A DNA stretch of 11,350 nucleotides from JBFWQM01 sp050249455 (lineage in GTDB: Bacteria; Pseudomonadota; Alphaproteobacteria; MPNO01; VGEU01): positions 1 to 11,350 of the forward strand of contig JBFWQM010000187.1 of the NCBI GenBank assembly GCA_050249455.1. Direction: 5' to 3'. This document shows positions 1 through 7,287 of the stretch, piece after piece (positions within the stretch are counted from its first letter, which is position 1; each line of letters begins with the position of its first letter). Made by a program: the position numbers and the translations under genes. The notes under the pieces are model-generated. The model was not told the DNA's origin. It saw only the letters and a list, made by a program, of their open reading frames with translations, and searched no databases.

Positions 1-909
1 GTCGGCGCCGGCGCGCGGACCAAGCGGCTGCGCGTCGGCTCGATGGGCTTCATCGCGCCGCTCTACCACCCGCTGCGGCTGGCCGAGGAGATCGCCATCG
101 TCGACCAGATGCTCGGCGGCCGCTTCGAGTGCGGGCTGGTCTCCGGCATCAGCGTCCACTTCTTCGCGCCGTTCGGCATCGACTACCAGTTCCGCAAGTC
201 GCCGACGCTGGAGTTCGTGCACTATCTGCGCGCGGCGTTCGGCGACAAGCAGCCGTTCTCCTTCCGCGGCGACAACCTGAAGACCGAGAGCGCGCACCTC
301 GCCGTGCCGCCGGTGCAGAAGCCGCACCCGCCGCTGTGGATGATGAGCCGCGACCCGGCGACGCTCGAGTTCTGCGCCAAGGAGGGCGTCAACACCGGCT
401 TCTTCATCATGGTGCCGCGGCGCCAGATCCGGCCCGTCTACGAGGCCTATCTCGCGGAGTGGAACCGCCACGGCCACGGCCGCAAGCCGAACATCGGCTA
501 TTCCACCGTCGTCTATGTCGATGAGACCGACAAGAAGGCCCTCGACACTGCCCTGGCCCGCGCCAGCCGCGCCTATGAGGGCCTCCTGCCGGTGGAGCAT
601 CCGTCCGACAGCTTCGAGAAGCGGCTGGGCGCGCAGATCGCGCTGCTCGAATCGCGCGGCGAGACCGCGGCGGCGAAGCTGACCGCCAATATCTTCGACG
701 CCGACTTCATCATGGACAACGACCTCGTCTTCGTCGGCTCGGCGGAGACCGTGACGCGCAAGCTGCGCAGCGCCGCCGAGGAGGGGCACTTCAACACCTT
801 CATGGGCGAGTTCAACTTCGCCGACCTGCCGGAGGACGACCTGATGCGCTCGATCGGCCTGTTCGGCGAGAAGGTGATGCCGGCGCTGCGAAGCTACGAG
901 CCGTTCTAG
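1..909 (+). CDS. LLM-class flavin-dependent oxidoreductase (luciferase-like), 5' truncated by window edge
   Basis: The C-terminal 302 residues of a bacterial luciferase-like monooxygenase are visible; the reading frame is open from base 1 and ends at TAG 907-909. Family members use reduced flavin (FMNH2), usually supplied by a partner reductase, to oxygenate or oxidise small organic substrates in the cytoplasm. The landmarks are a PLRLAEE stretch followed by a GGRFECGLVSG segment, a PHPPLWM segment in the middle, and VGSAETVTRKL near the C-terminus, which is the usual flavin-phosphate and C-terminal pattern of the family. Alignment by eye with the second LLM gene at 7288 (PLVIAEE, RGRFIAGFVRG, PHPPVWV, VGGPETVRQKL) suggests that about 80 N-terminal residues lie outside the window. 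A gap of only 14 bp separates it from the molybdopterin subunit downstream, so the two are probably co-transcribed. The family is secure; the substrate is unknown. Confidence 0.9.
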   Translation, partial: VGAGARTKRLRVGSMGFIAPLYHPLRLAEEIAIVDQMLGGRFECGLVSGISVHFFAPFGIDYQFRKSPTLEFVHYLRAAFGDKQPFSFRGDNLKTESAHLAVPPVQKPHPPLWMMSRDPATLEFCAKEGVNTGFFIMVPRRQIRPVYEAYLAEWNRHGHGRKPNIGYSTVVYVDETDKKALDTALARASRAYEGLLPVEHPSDSFEKRLGAQIALLESRGETAAAKLTANIFDADFIMDNDLVFVGSAETVTRKLRSAAEEGHFNTFMGEFNFADLPEDDLMRSIGLFGEKVMPALRSYEPF

Positions 910-923
910 GGCAAGGCCGCATC

Positions 924-3242
924 ATGGACGGTACCCGCTTCGCCGGCCGCGTCGAGGACCGCCGGCTGCTCACCGGCGGCGGCGACTACACCGACGACCG
1001 TGCGGTGCCCGGCGCGGCGTTCGCGGTGTTCGTCCGCTCGCCGCACGCGCATGCGCGCGTCGGGCCGATCGATGCGGCGGCGGCGCGCGCGTCTGCGGGC
1101 GTGCGCGGCGTCTTCACCGGCGCCGACCTGCGCGCCTATGGCGGGCTGCCGTGCATGGGGTTCCAGCCCGGCCTGCCGGACCAGACCGCGCTGGCGACGT
1201 TCCGTCCGGGCCTCGCCGACGGCATCGTCCGCCACGTCGGCGAGGCGGTCGCGATGGTGGTCGCCGACACGCTTGACCGGGCGCACGAAGCCGCGGAGCT
1301 GGTTGCGATCGACTACGATCCGCTGCCCGCGGCGACCGACGTGCGCGAGGCCGCGCGCCCCGGCGCGCCGCTTCTGTTCGACACCATCCCCGGCAACTGC
1401 GCGGCGCGCCACGACGCGGGCGACGCGGCGGCGGTGGAGGCCGCGTTTGAGCGCGCGGCGCGAACGGTCCGCCTCGAGCGCCGGGTCAGTCGCATCGTGC
1501 CGGCGCCGATGGAGCCGCGCGGCGCGATCGCGACCTATGATGCCGCGACGCGCCGGCTGCACCTCCATACCGGCAGCCAGGGCGTGCGCATGCTGCACTG
1601 GATCCTGGCCGGCGACATCCTGCGGCTTGCGCCGGAGGAAAGTCTTCGCATCACCACGGGCGACGTCGGCGGCGGGTTCGGCGGCCGAGTCGATGTCTAT
1701 CCGGAGGACGTCTGCGTGCTGCACGCGGCGCGCGCGCTCGGGGTGCCGGTGCGCTGGCGCGCGACGCGCGGCGAGATCTTCCAGATCGACAACCACGCGC
1801 GCGATTCCTGGTACGACGCGGCGCTGGCGCTCGATGCCGAGGGCCGCTTCCTCGCGGTGAAGGTCGCAGCGCTGCAGGCGATGGGCGCCTACATGACGGG
1901 CTACGGCCTCGCCGTGCCGCGCAGCTTCAAGGAATGCATCTCCTCGCTCTACGCGATCCCGGCGATCCGCACCGAGGCGCGCTGCATCGTGACCAACACG
2001 ACGCCGACCGGCCCGTTCCGCGGCGCCGGCCGGCCCGAGGCCGCGCATGTGATCGAGAGCCTGGTCGAGGCCGCGGCGGCGGCCACCGGCCTCGATGCGG
2101 CGGAGATTCGCCGGCGCAACCTGATCCCGGCGTCGGCGATGCCGTGGCGCACGCCGCAGGCCCACGCCTACGACTGCGGCGATTTCCCCGGCCTGTTCGC
2201 CAAGGCGCTGGCGCTCGCCGACCGCGACGGCTTCGCCGCCCGCCGCGCGGCCGCCGAAGCGAAGGGCCTGGTCCGCGGCCTCGGCATCGCCTGCTTCATC
2301 GAGACCGCCGGCGGCGCGCCGTCGGAGGCCGCACGGCTGGTCGCCGGCGCCGACGGCACCGTCACCATCCATTCGCCGATGCAGACCAACGGCCAGGGCC
2401 ACGCCACCATCTTCCCGGCGATGGCGGCGGAGCGGCTGGGGCTGCCGGTCGACCAGGTCGCCTACTGCGCCGGCGACAGCGACCTCGCCCCCGGCGGGCC
2501 GGGCAGCGGCTCCTACGGCTCGCGCTCGGCCAGCCACTTCGGCACCGGGCTCGCCGTCGCCGCCGACGCGCTGGTCGAGAAGGGCCGCGCGCTGGCGGCG
2601 CAGCGGTTCTCGGTGCCGCCCGAGACCGTGACCTACCAGGGCGGCCGCTTCACCGCCGCCGGCGGGGCGGTCGAAGCGTCGTCGATCACCATCGGCGAAC
2701 TGGCGGCGTGGGCCGGGACCGCACCGCTGCCCGAGGCGTTGCGCGGCGGACTGGCCGTCGACGGCCGCTTCGTCGCGCCGCACCCCACGTTCCCCAACGG
2801 CTGCCACGTGTGCGAGATCGAGGTCGACCCGGAAACCGGCGCGGCCGCGGTCGTCTCCTACGTCGCGGTCGACGACATCGGCACCACGATCAACCCGACC
2901 CTCGCGCACGGCCAGATGCATGGCGGCATCGTGCAGGGCATCGGCCAGGCGCTCGGCGAGGCGGTCGTCTACGACGATGGCGGCCAGCTCGTGACCGGTA
3001 GCTTCCTCGACTACACAATGCCGCGCGCCGACACGGTGCCGTCGATCGTGGTGGCCGAGCACGCGGTGCCGACGGGGCAGAACCCGCTCGGCGCCAAGGG
3101 TGTCGGCGAAGCGGGCACCACCGGCGGCCTCGCCGCGACGATGAACGCCGTCGCCGACGCCCTCGCCTCGCGCGGCGCGCCGCCGCTCGCGATGCCCGCG
3201 ACGCCGGCGCGGCTGTGGCAGGCGCTGCGCGAAGCAAGATAG
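924..3242 (+). CDS. Xanthine dehydrogenase/CoxL-family molybdopterin-binding (large) subunit
   Basis: The 772-residue protein has the normal length for the large subunit of a three-subunit molybdenum hydroxylase, the family of aldehyde, CO, xanthine and N-heterocycle dehydrogenases. The N-terminal hammerhead domain starts at once (RFAGRVEDRRLLTGGGDY). The molybdenum cofactor domains follow, with MEPRG at 196-200, a Gln at about 219, GGGFGG at 249-254, FRGAGRPE at 365-372, and KGVGEAGTTGG with the expected catalytic Glu at 729. The FRGAGRPE loop lacks the Cys-containing AYRCSFR loop of true form I CO dehydrogenase, so CO oxidation is unlikely. The ATG at 924 has a weak AAGG 7-8 bases upstream and directly follows the LLM gene. 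No 2Fe-2S or FAD subunit is adjacent: the next gene is a glycosyltransferase. The partners may lie upstream of the window or elsewhere. The substrate is unknown. Confidence 0.93.
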   Translation: MDGTRFAGRVEDRRLLTGGGDYTDDRAVPGAAFAVFVRSPHAHARVGPIDAAAARASAGVRGVFTGADLRAYGGLPCMGFQPGLPDQTALATFRPGLADGIVRHVGEAVAMVVADTLDRAHEAAELVAIDYDPLPAATDVREAARPGAPLLFDTIPGNCAARHDAGDAAAVEAAFERAARTVRLERRVSRIVPAPMEPRGAIATYDAATRRLHLHTGSQGVRMLHWILAGDILRLAPEESLRITTGDVGGGFGGRVDVYPEDVCVLHAARALGVPVRWRATRGEIFQIDNHARDSWYDAALALDAEGRFLAVKVAALQAMGAYMTGYGLAVPRSFKECISSLYAIPAIRTEARCIVTNTTPTGPFRGAGRPEAAHVIESLVEAAAAATGLDAAEIRRRNLIPASAMPWRTPQAHAYDCGDFPGLFAKALALADRDGFAARRAAAEAKGLVRGLGIACFIETAGGAPSEAARLVAGADGTVTIHSPMQTNGQGHATIFPAMAAERLGLPVDQVAYCAGDSDLAPGGPGSGSYGSRSASHFGTGLAVAADALVEKGRALAAQRFSVPPETVTYQGGRFTAAGGAVEASSITIGELAAWAGTAPLPEALRGGLAVDGRFVAPHPTFPNGCHVCEIEVDPETGAAAVVSYVAVDDIGTTINPTLAHGQMHGGIVQGIGQALGEAVVYDDGGQLVTGSFLDYTMPRADTVPSIVVAEHAVPTGQNPLGAKGVGEAGTTGGLAATMNAVADALASRGAPPLAMPATPARLWQALREAR

Positions 3243-3311
3243 CCGCGCGGCGCGCGGCGGCGCGCCGGTTCCTCGCCGAGTCGACGCGCAAATGCGCTAC
3301 GCTCGCCCGCG

Positions 3312-4814
3312 ATGACGGTTCACGGCGCTATGACCGGACGACCCGCTGCGGCGAGCCCCTTTGCCGGGCTGGCGGCGCTCCTGCGCGCCGCGGCGATGGC
3401 GGCGCTGCTGGCGGCCGCGGCGGCGGTGCCGTTCGCCTTCGCCTGGCGGATGGACGCCGGCCCCGCCGTCGTCTTCGGCGGCGGCGTCGCGGCCTGGGCG
3501 CTCGCGCTGGCGGTCGCCGCGTTCGCCGCGCGCGGCAGCGGCCGGGTGTGGCCGGGCACGACCGACGCCGCGGCTGTGGCCGCCGCCGAGGCGGTGTCCC
3601 GCGCGGGCCGCCTGCTGGCCGCCATCGTCGCGGTCGGCGTCGTGCTCCGCCTCGCCTGGGTGGTCGCGTTCCCGCCGCTGCAGTTCTCCGACTACGGCGA
3701 CTACTGGGACCTCGCGGTGCGCCTCGTCGAGACGGGGGAGTACGTGTGGCGCGGCACCAACGAGCTGCGGGCGTGGCGGCCGCCCGGCTACTCGCTGATG
3801 CTGGCCGGCCTGATCTGGGTGACCGGCCCGTGGTCGTGGCTGCCCACCGTGTCGAACCTCGCGATCTATGCCGCGACCGCCTGGATCGTCTTCGCGGTGG
3901 GGCGCGCGGCGGGCTCGGCGCGCGCCGGGCTGATCGCCGCCGCGCTGGTGACGGTGTGGCCCAGCTACGTCGCCGTGACGGGATTCTCCGGCACCGAGCC
4001 GATCTCGATCCTGCTCGTCGCCGTCCTGGTGCTGCTGGTGCTGCGGATCCGGCCGGGCGGCGCCGTCGCCGCCGGCATCGCGATCGGCATCGTCGCTGGC
4101 GTCGCGGCGCTGGTGCGCCCGACCTTCATGGTGGTCCCGGTCGTGGTCGCCGCGACCGCGTTCCTGACCCCGCGCCTTGACCGCGCCAAGCTGGCCGCCG
4201 CGGCGGTCGCGCTGGTCGCGATGGCGGCGACGATCGCGCCGTGGACCGTGCGCAACTACACCGTGTTCGGCGAATTCGTGCCGGTCTCGACCAACGGCGG
4301 CGACATCCTGTACCGCGCCAACAACCCGCTGGCGACCGGCGGCTACACGTCGCGCGGCGTCATCGACACCGATGCGCTCAAGTCCGACGAGGTGGCGTGG
4401 GACCGGCGCAACCAGCAACTCGCCGTCGAATGGATCAAGGCGAACCCGGTGGCGTTCGCCAAGCTGGCGGTGCGCAAGGCCGGCATCTTCCTCGGCACCG
4501 ACGAGACCGGCGTCTATCTCAGCCTGCGCGCCGCGGCGGGCGGGCGCGACGTCCCCACCGACGACGTGCCGCTGGCAATCGCGGCCAACCTGTTCTGGAT
4601 CGCGCTCTGGCTCGCGCTCGGCGCCGGCCTGCTGCTGCGCTGGCGCGCCTTCGCCGCCTCGCCCGCGCTGGCGATCACGACGCTGTTCGCGCTGCTGCTG
4701 CTGCCGATCCACATGATCTACGAGAGCCAGCCGCGCTACCACATGCCGATGATCGGCCCGCTCGCCGTGCTGGCGGCGTGGGCGCTGTGCGCGCTGCGCC
4801 GGCCGGCGGGATAG
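3312..4814 (+). CDS. GT39/ArnT-like multi-pass membrane glycosyltransferase
   Basis: The 500-residue integral membrane protein resembles the PMT/ArnT (GT39/GT83) group, which transfers a sugar from a polyprenyl-phosphate donor to a lipid or protein acceptor on the outer face of the inner membrane. After two N-terminal hydrophobic helices (about residues 20-75) and a third at about 98-118, there is an acidic first-loop signature, FSDYGDYWDLA (D127, D130, D133). A WRPPGYSLMLAGLIW segment follows, as expected for the catalytic periplasmic loop of this fold. Many hydrophobic helices come next, then a soluble-looking stretch at about 310-410, and a final SQPRYHMPMIGPLAVL segment typical of the family C-terminus. 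ATG 3312 was taken as the start; ATG 3330 (six codons later) is an alternative, and neither has a strong Shine-Dalgarno. The next gene starts four bases after its stop. Donor and acceptor are unknown. Confidence 0.85.
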   Translation: MTVHGAMTGRPAAASPFAGLAALLRAAAMAALLAAAAAVPFAFAWRMDAGPAVVFGGGVAAWALALAVAAFAARGSGRVWPGTTDAAAVAAAEAVSRAGRLLAAIVAVGVVLRLAWVVAFPPLQFSDYGDYWDLAVRLVETGEYVWRGTNELRAWRPPGYSLMLAGLIWVTGPWSWLPTVSNLAIYAATAWIVFAVGRAAGSARAGLIAAALVTVWPSYVAVTGFSGTEPISILLVAVLVLLVLRIRPGGAVAAGIAIGIVAGVAALVRPTFMVVPVVVAATAFLTPRLDRAKLAAAAVALVAMAATIAPWTVRNYTVFGEFVPVSTNGGDILYRANNPLATGGYTSRGVIDTDALKSDEVAWDRRNQQLAVEWIKANPVAFAKLAVRKAGIFLGTDETGVYLSLRAAAGGRDVPTDDVPLAIAANLFWIALWLALGAGLLLRWRAFAASPALAITTLFALLLLPIHMIYESQPRYHMPMIGPLAVLAAWALCALRRPAG

Positions 4815-4818
4815 CGCG

Positions 4819-5571
4819 GTGGAGGCGGTCGCCTGGCGCGCGCTGCCGGCCGCCGGCCCGGCCGCGCCGCCGGCCGCCGACCTTGTGGAGGTGTGGGTCG
4901 CCGACGTCGACGCCTGTCCGCTCGATCCCGCGACGGTCGACGCGATGCTCGACGGAGGGGAACGGGCGCGCGCGGACCGCTTCGTCCGCGACGCCGACCG
5001 CAACCGCTACCGGGCCGCGCATGCGATGCTGCGCAGCGTGCTCGGCCGCTGCCTCGGCTGCGCGCCGGGCGCGGTCGGCATCGTTACTGGCGCCCACGGC
5101 AAGCCGGCGCTGCGCGATCCCGGCCGCTGCGACGTCCGGTTCAACCTGACCCACGCGCATGCGCTGGCGGCCTGCGCGGTGGCGTGCGGGCGCGAGGTCG
5201 GCATCGATGCCGAATGGACCGGCCGGCCGATCGAGGCGGAACGGATCGCCGCGCGCTTCTTCGCCCCGGCGGAGCAGGCCGCCCTCGCCGCGACCGACCC
5301 GGCGCTGCGCATCCGCGCCTTCCATGCCTGCTGGACCCGCAAGGAGGCCTACGTGAAGGCCCGCGGCGTCGGGCTGTCGCTGCCGCTGGACGGCTTCGCC
5401 GTGTCGGTGGACCCGGGGGCGGGACCGTGCCGCCTGGCCACCGGCCACGAGCCCGCGGCGGCGGCGCGGTGGTCGCTCCGCGGCCTCGACATCGCGCCCG
5501 GCTACGAGGCCGCGGTCGCGGTCGAGGAGACCGGCGCGCCGTGGACGGTCGCGCTGCGCCGCGTCGCGTGA
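4819..5571 (+). CDS. Sfp-type 4'-phosphopantetheinyl transferase
   Basis: The 250-residue protein transfers the phosphopantetheine arm of coenzyme A to a serine of a carrier protein (ACP, PCP or similar), converting apo to holo form in the cytoplasm. The sequence shows the family motifs in order: FNLTHAHALAACAV (usual FNLSHS type), GIDAEW with D130 and E132, and WTRKEAYVKARGVGL at 172-186 with E176 and K180. D130, E132 and E176 correspond to the Mg2+/CoA-binding acidic triad of Sfp-like enzymes. The length matches the two-domain Sfp class rather than the short AcpS class. The start is GTG 4819, four bases after the stop of the glycosyltransferase gene, which suggests translational coupling. 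No carrier protein, PKS or NRPS gene is in the window, so the target is not visible. Its position among envelope-glycan genes suggests a role in a lipid or conjugate made with a carrier protein, but it may simply be a housekeeping enzyme. Confidence 0.92.
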   Translation: MEAVAWRALPAAGPAAPPAADLVEVWVADVDACPLDPATVDAMLDGGERARADRFVRDADRNRYRAAHAMLRSVLGRCLGCAPGAVGIVTGAHGKPALRDPGRCDVRFNLTHAHALAACAVACGREVGIDAEWTGRPIEAERIAARFFAPAEQAALAATDPALRIRAFHACWTRKEAYVKARGVGLSLPLDGFAVSVDPGAGPCRLATGHEPAAAARWSLRGLDIAPGYEAAVAVEETGAPWTVALRRVA

Positions 5572-5713
5572 GCGGTCCGGCCGGCGGGCAGGAAATGTTA
5601 AGCTATTCGGTGTCGCATGCCGCTTGCGCCGCGCCCGCCGGGGCATCCGCAACCAGCCGGACCGATGCCTTGACCGCAGACCGCGCCGATCCGCGACATC
5701 CTCCCGCGCCGAC
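5572..5713 (+). other. 142-bp gap between phosphopantetheinyl transferase and flippase genes
   Basis: The gap is GC-rich except for a short AT-rich patch (aaatgttaagctattc, 5593-5608), which could be part of a promoter -10. A TTGACC at 5670-5675 resembles a -35, but no convincing -10 follows it. A possible 40-codon reading frame (ATG 5595 to TGA 5717) ends in an ATGA overlap with the flippase start. Its AGGA is only about two bases from the ATG, and the peptide has no recognisable feature, so it is not called as a gene. Confidence 0.4.
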
Positions 5714-7228
5714 ATGACCGCGGCGCCGTCGCTCGGCGACCGGATGGCGTCCGGCGCGGCGTGGATGATCCTGCTGCGCCTGGCCGACCGGATCATCGGC
5801 TTCGTCTCGATCGCGATCCTGGCGCGCATCCTGGTGCCGGCGGACTTCGGCATCGTCGCGCTCGCCGCAGCGGTGATCGCGATGGTCGAGCTGTTCGGCG
5901 ACCTGCGGCTCGAGACCGCGCTGATCCGCGACCGGCGCGAAGGCCGCGCGGCGATGGATTCGGCGTGGACGCTGCGCCTCCTCGTCGCGCTGGCGCTGGC
6001 CGCGGCGATGGTGGCGGCGGCGCCGGTGGCCGCGGCCATGCTGGAGGACGGGCGGCTGACCCTGGTCGTCATGGTGCTGGCGGCCGCGACCCTGATCGAC
6101 GGGTTCGAGAACATCGGCACGGTCGAGTTCCAGCGCCGGCTCGATTTCCGCCGCGACTTCTCCTACCGGTTCTGGAGCCGCATCCTCGCGACCGCGGTCA
6201 CCATCGCCGCGGCCATCGTCTGGCGCGACTACTGGGCGCTGGTCGCCGGCACCGTCGCGCGGTCGGCGATCCGCGTCGCGCTGAGCTACCGCGTGCACCC
6301 GTTCCGGCCGCGGCCGTCGCTCGCCGCGGCGCGCGCGCTGCTGTCGTTCTCGAGCTGGCTGATGGTCGACAACCTGATCGTCGGACTGAACCGGCGGCTG
6401 TCGGACTTCATCGTCGCGCGCTGGCTGGGGGTGGAGGCGCTGGCCTATTTCAGCACCGCGTCCGAGCTCGCCAACCTGGCGACCACGGAGATCCAGGCCC
6501 CGATCCGGCGCGCCATCTATCCCGGCTTCGCCGAGATGGCGGGCGACGCGGCGCGGCTGACCCGCGGCTTCGTCGAAAGCCTGGGCGTCCTGTTCGCGGC
6601 CGGCGCGCCGGTGGCGGCCGGCATCGCGCTGGCGGCGCCCGAGATCGTGCTGGTGCTGCTTGGCCCGCAATGGACGCAGACGGTGCCGCTGGTCCAGATC
6701 CTCGCCATCGCCGGCATCGTCACCGCGCTGCGCACCGGCAGCCACGTCGTCTACCTCGCGCTCGGTCGGCCGCAGCTCAACACCTGGCTGTCGGGCTCCA
6801 GCCTGGCGATCTCGGTGCCGGCGCTGACGGTCGGCGTCTGGCTCGACGGCGTCACCGGCGCGGCGTGGGGCATGGTCGCGCGCGCGGCGATCATGCTGGC
6901 GGTCGACTACGCGATCCTGTGGCGGCTGCTCGGCGTCGGGCCGGGTGCGCTGGCGCGCGCGGCGTGGCGGCCGGTCGGCGGCCTCGTCGTCATGGCGCTG
7001 GCGGTGGCGGCGCTGCGCGACCACCTGCCGGCGGCTTCGACCACGTTGGCGGCGCTGCCGCCGCTGGCCGCCTGCGTCGCGGCCGGGGCCGCGGCCTATG
7101 TCGGGACGGTCGCCGCCCTGTGGCTCGCCGCCGGGCGTCCGGCGGGGGCCGAGCGGCGGGCGCTCGGGTTCGCGCGCGCCGCCTGGACGCGGCTGGCCGC
7201 CGCACGCGGCGCGGCCAAAGGTCATTGA
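5714..7228 (+). CDS. Wzx-type lipopolysaccharide/polysaccharide flippase (MOP superfamily)
   Basis: The protein has 504 residues from ATG 5714 and carries about 12-14 hydrophobic segments, with the arrangement of the polysaccharide-transporter branch of the MOP (MATE-like) superfamily. These proteins flip undecaprenyl-linked oligosaccharides across the inner membrane. Supporting features are the N-terminal GAAWMILLRLADRIIGFVS helix, ARILVPADFGIVALA just after it, the basic FQRRLDFRRDFSYRFWSRI loop, and a central FSTASELANLATTEIQAP segment followed by IYPGFAEMAGD; both are characteristic of the WzxC-like group. The frame stays open upstream to a TTG at 5624, but that extension is arginine-rich and low in hydrophobicity, so ATG 5714 is preferred. 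It follows the phosphopantetheinyl transferase by 142 bp. With the GT39-like gene it suggests assembly or export of a surface glycan. The glycan itself is unknown. Confidence 0.9.
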   Translation: MTAAPSLGDRMASGAAWMILLRLADRIIGFVSIAILARILVPADFGIVALAAAVIAMVELFGDLRLETALIRDRREGRAAMDSAWTLRLLVALALAAAMVAAAPVAAAMLEDGRLTLVVMVLAAATLIDGFENIGTVEFQRRLDFRRDFSYRFWSRILATAVTIAAAIVWRDYWALVAGTVARSAIRVALSYRVHPFRPRPSLAAARALLSFSSWLMVDNLIVGLNRRLSDFIVARWLGVEALAYFSTASELANLATTEIQAPIRRAIYPGFAEMAGDAARLTRGFVESLGVLFAAGAPVAAGIALAAPEIVLVLLGPQWTQTVPLVQILAIAGIVTALRTGSHVVYLALGRPQLNTWLSGSSLAISVPALTVGVWLDGVTGAAWGMVARAAIMLAVDYAILWRLLGVGPGALARAAWRPVGGLVVMALAVAALRDHLPAASTTLAALPPLAACVAAGAAAYVGTVAALWLAAGRPAGAERRALGFARAAWTRLAAARGAAKGH

Positions 7229-7253
7229 CACCGCGCGGACCGGGCACCCAAGC
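7225..7253 (+). promoter_or_regulatory. Possible -35 element for the second LLM oxidoreductase gene
   Basis: A perfect TTGACA at 7225-7230 overlaps the stop codon of the flippase and stands 58 bp before the LLM start. No recognisable TATAAT-like hexamer lies 16-18 bp downstream (CCAAGC at 7248-7253). This is a half-supported promoter only; read-through from the flippase is equally possible. Confidence 0.25.
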
Positions 7254-7287
7254 TCGGCCGACGGGCGGCTCCCGCGAAGGGCGGATC

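Noticed and set aside
906..3062. 718-codon open frame on the minus strand, antisense to the molybdopterin subunit
   Set aside because: It is Arg/Ala/Gly/His-rich with no recognisable domain, and it mirrors the third-position GC bias of the plus-strand gene, which has clear family motifs throughout.
924..3242. Form I carbon monoxide dehydrogenase (CoxL)
   Set aside because: The active-site loop reads FRGAGRPE and lacks the AYRCSFR-type Cys loop of form I CO dehydrogenase, so only the broader family name is justified.
3243..3311. GC-only inverted repeat fragments just after the first molybdopterin subunit as a terminator
   Set aside because: The stretch at 3243-3270 is low-complexity CG sequence that pairs in many registers; no single strong stem and no T-run were seen.
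3297..5003. 568-codon open frame on the minus strand, antisense to the glycosyltransferase
   Set aside because: Composition is dominated by Arg, Gln, Asp, His and Gly repeats, as expected for the antisense of a GC-rich membrane protein gene. No motif or plausible start context was seen.
5624..5713. N-terminal extension of the flippase from TTG 5624
   Set aside because: The extra 30 residues are Arg-rich and unlike the start of Wzx proteins. ATG 5714 sits just before the first transmembrane helix at the expected distance.
5603..7231. 542-codon open frame on the minus strand, antisense to the flippase
   Set aside because: The same compositional artefact; the plus strand encodes a coherent multi-helix flippase over the same bases.
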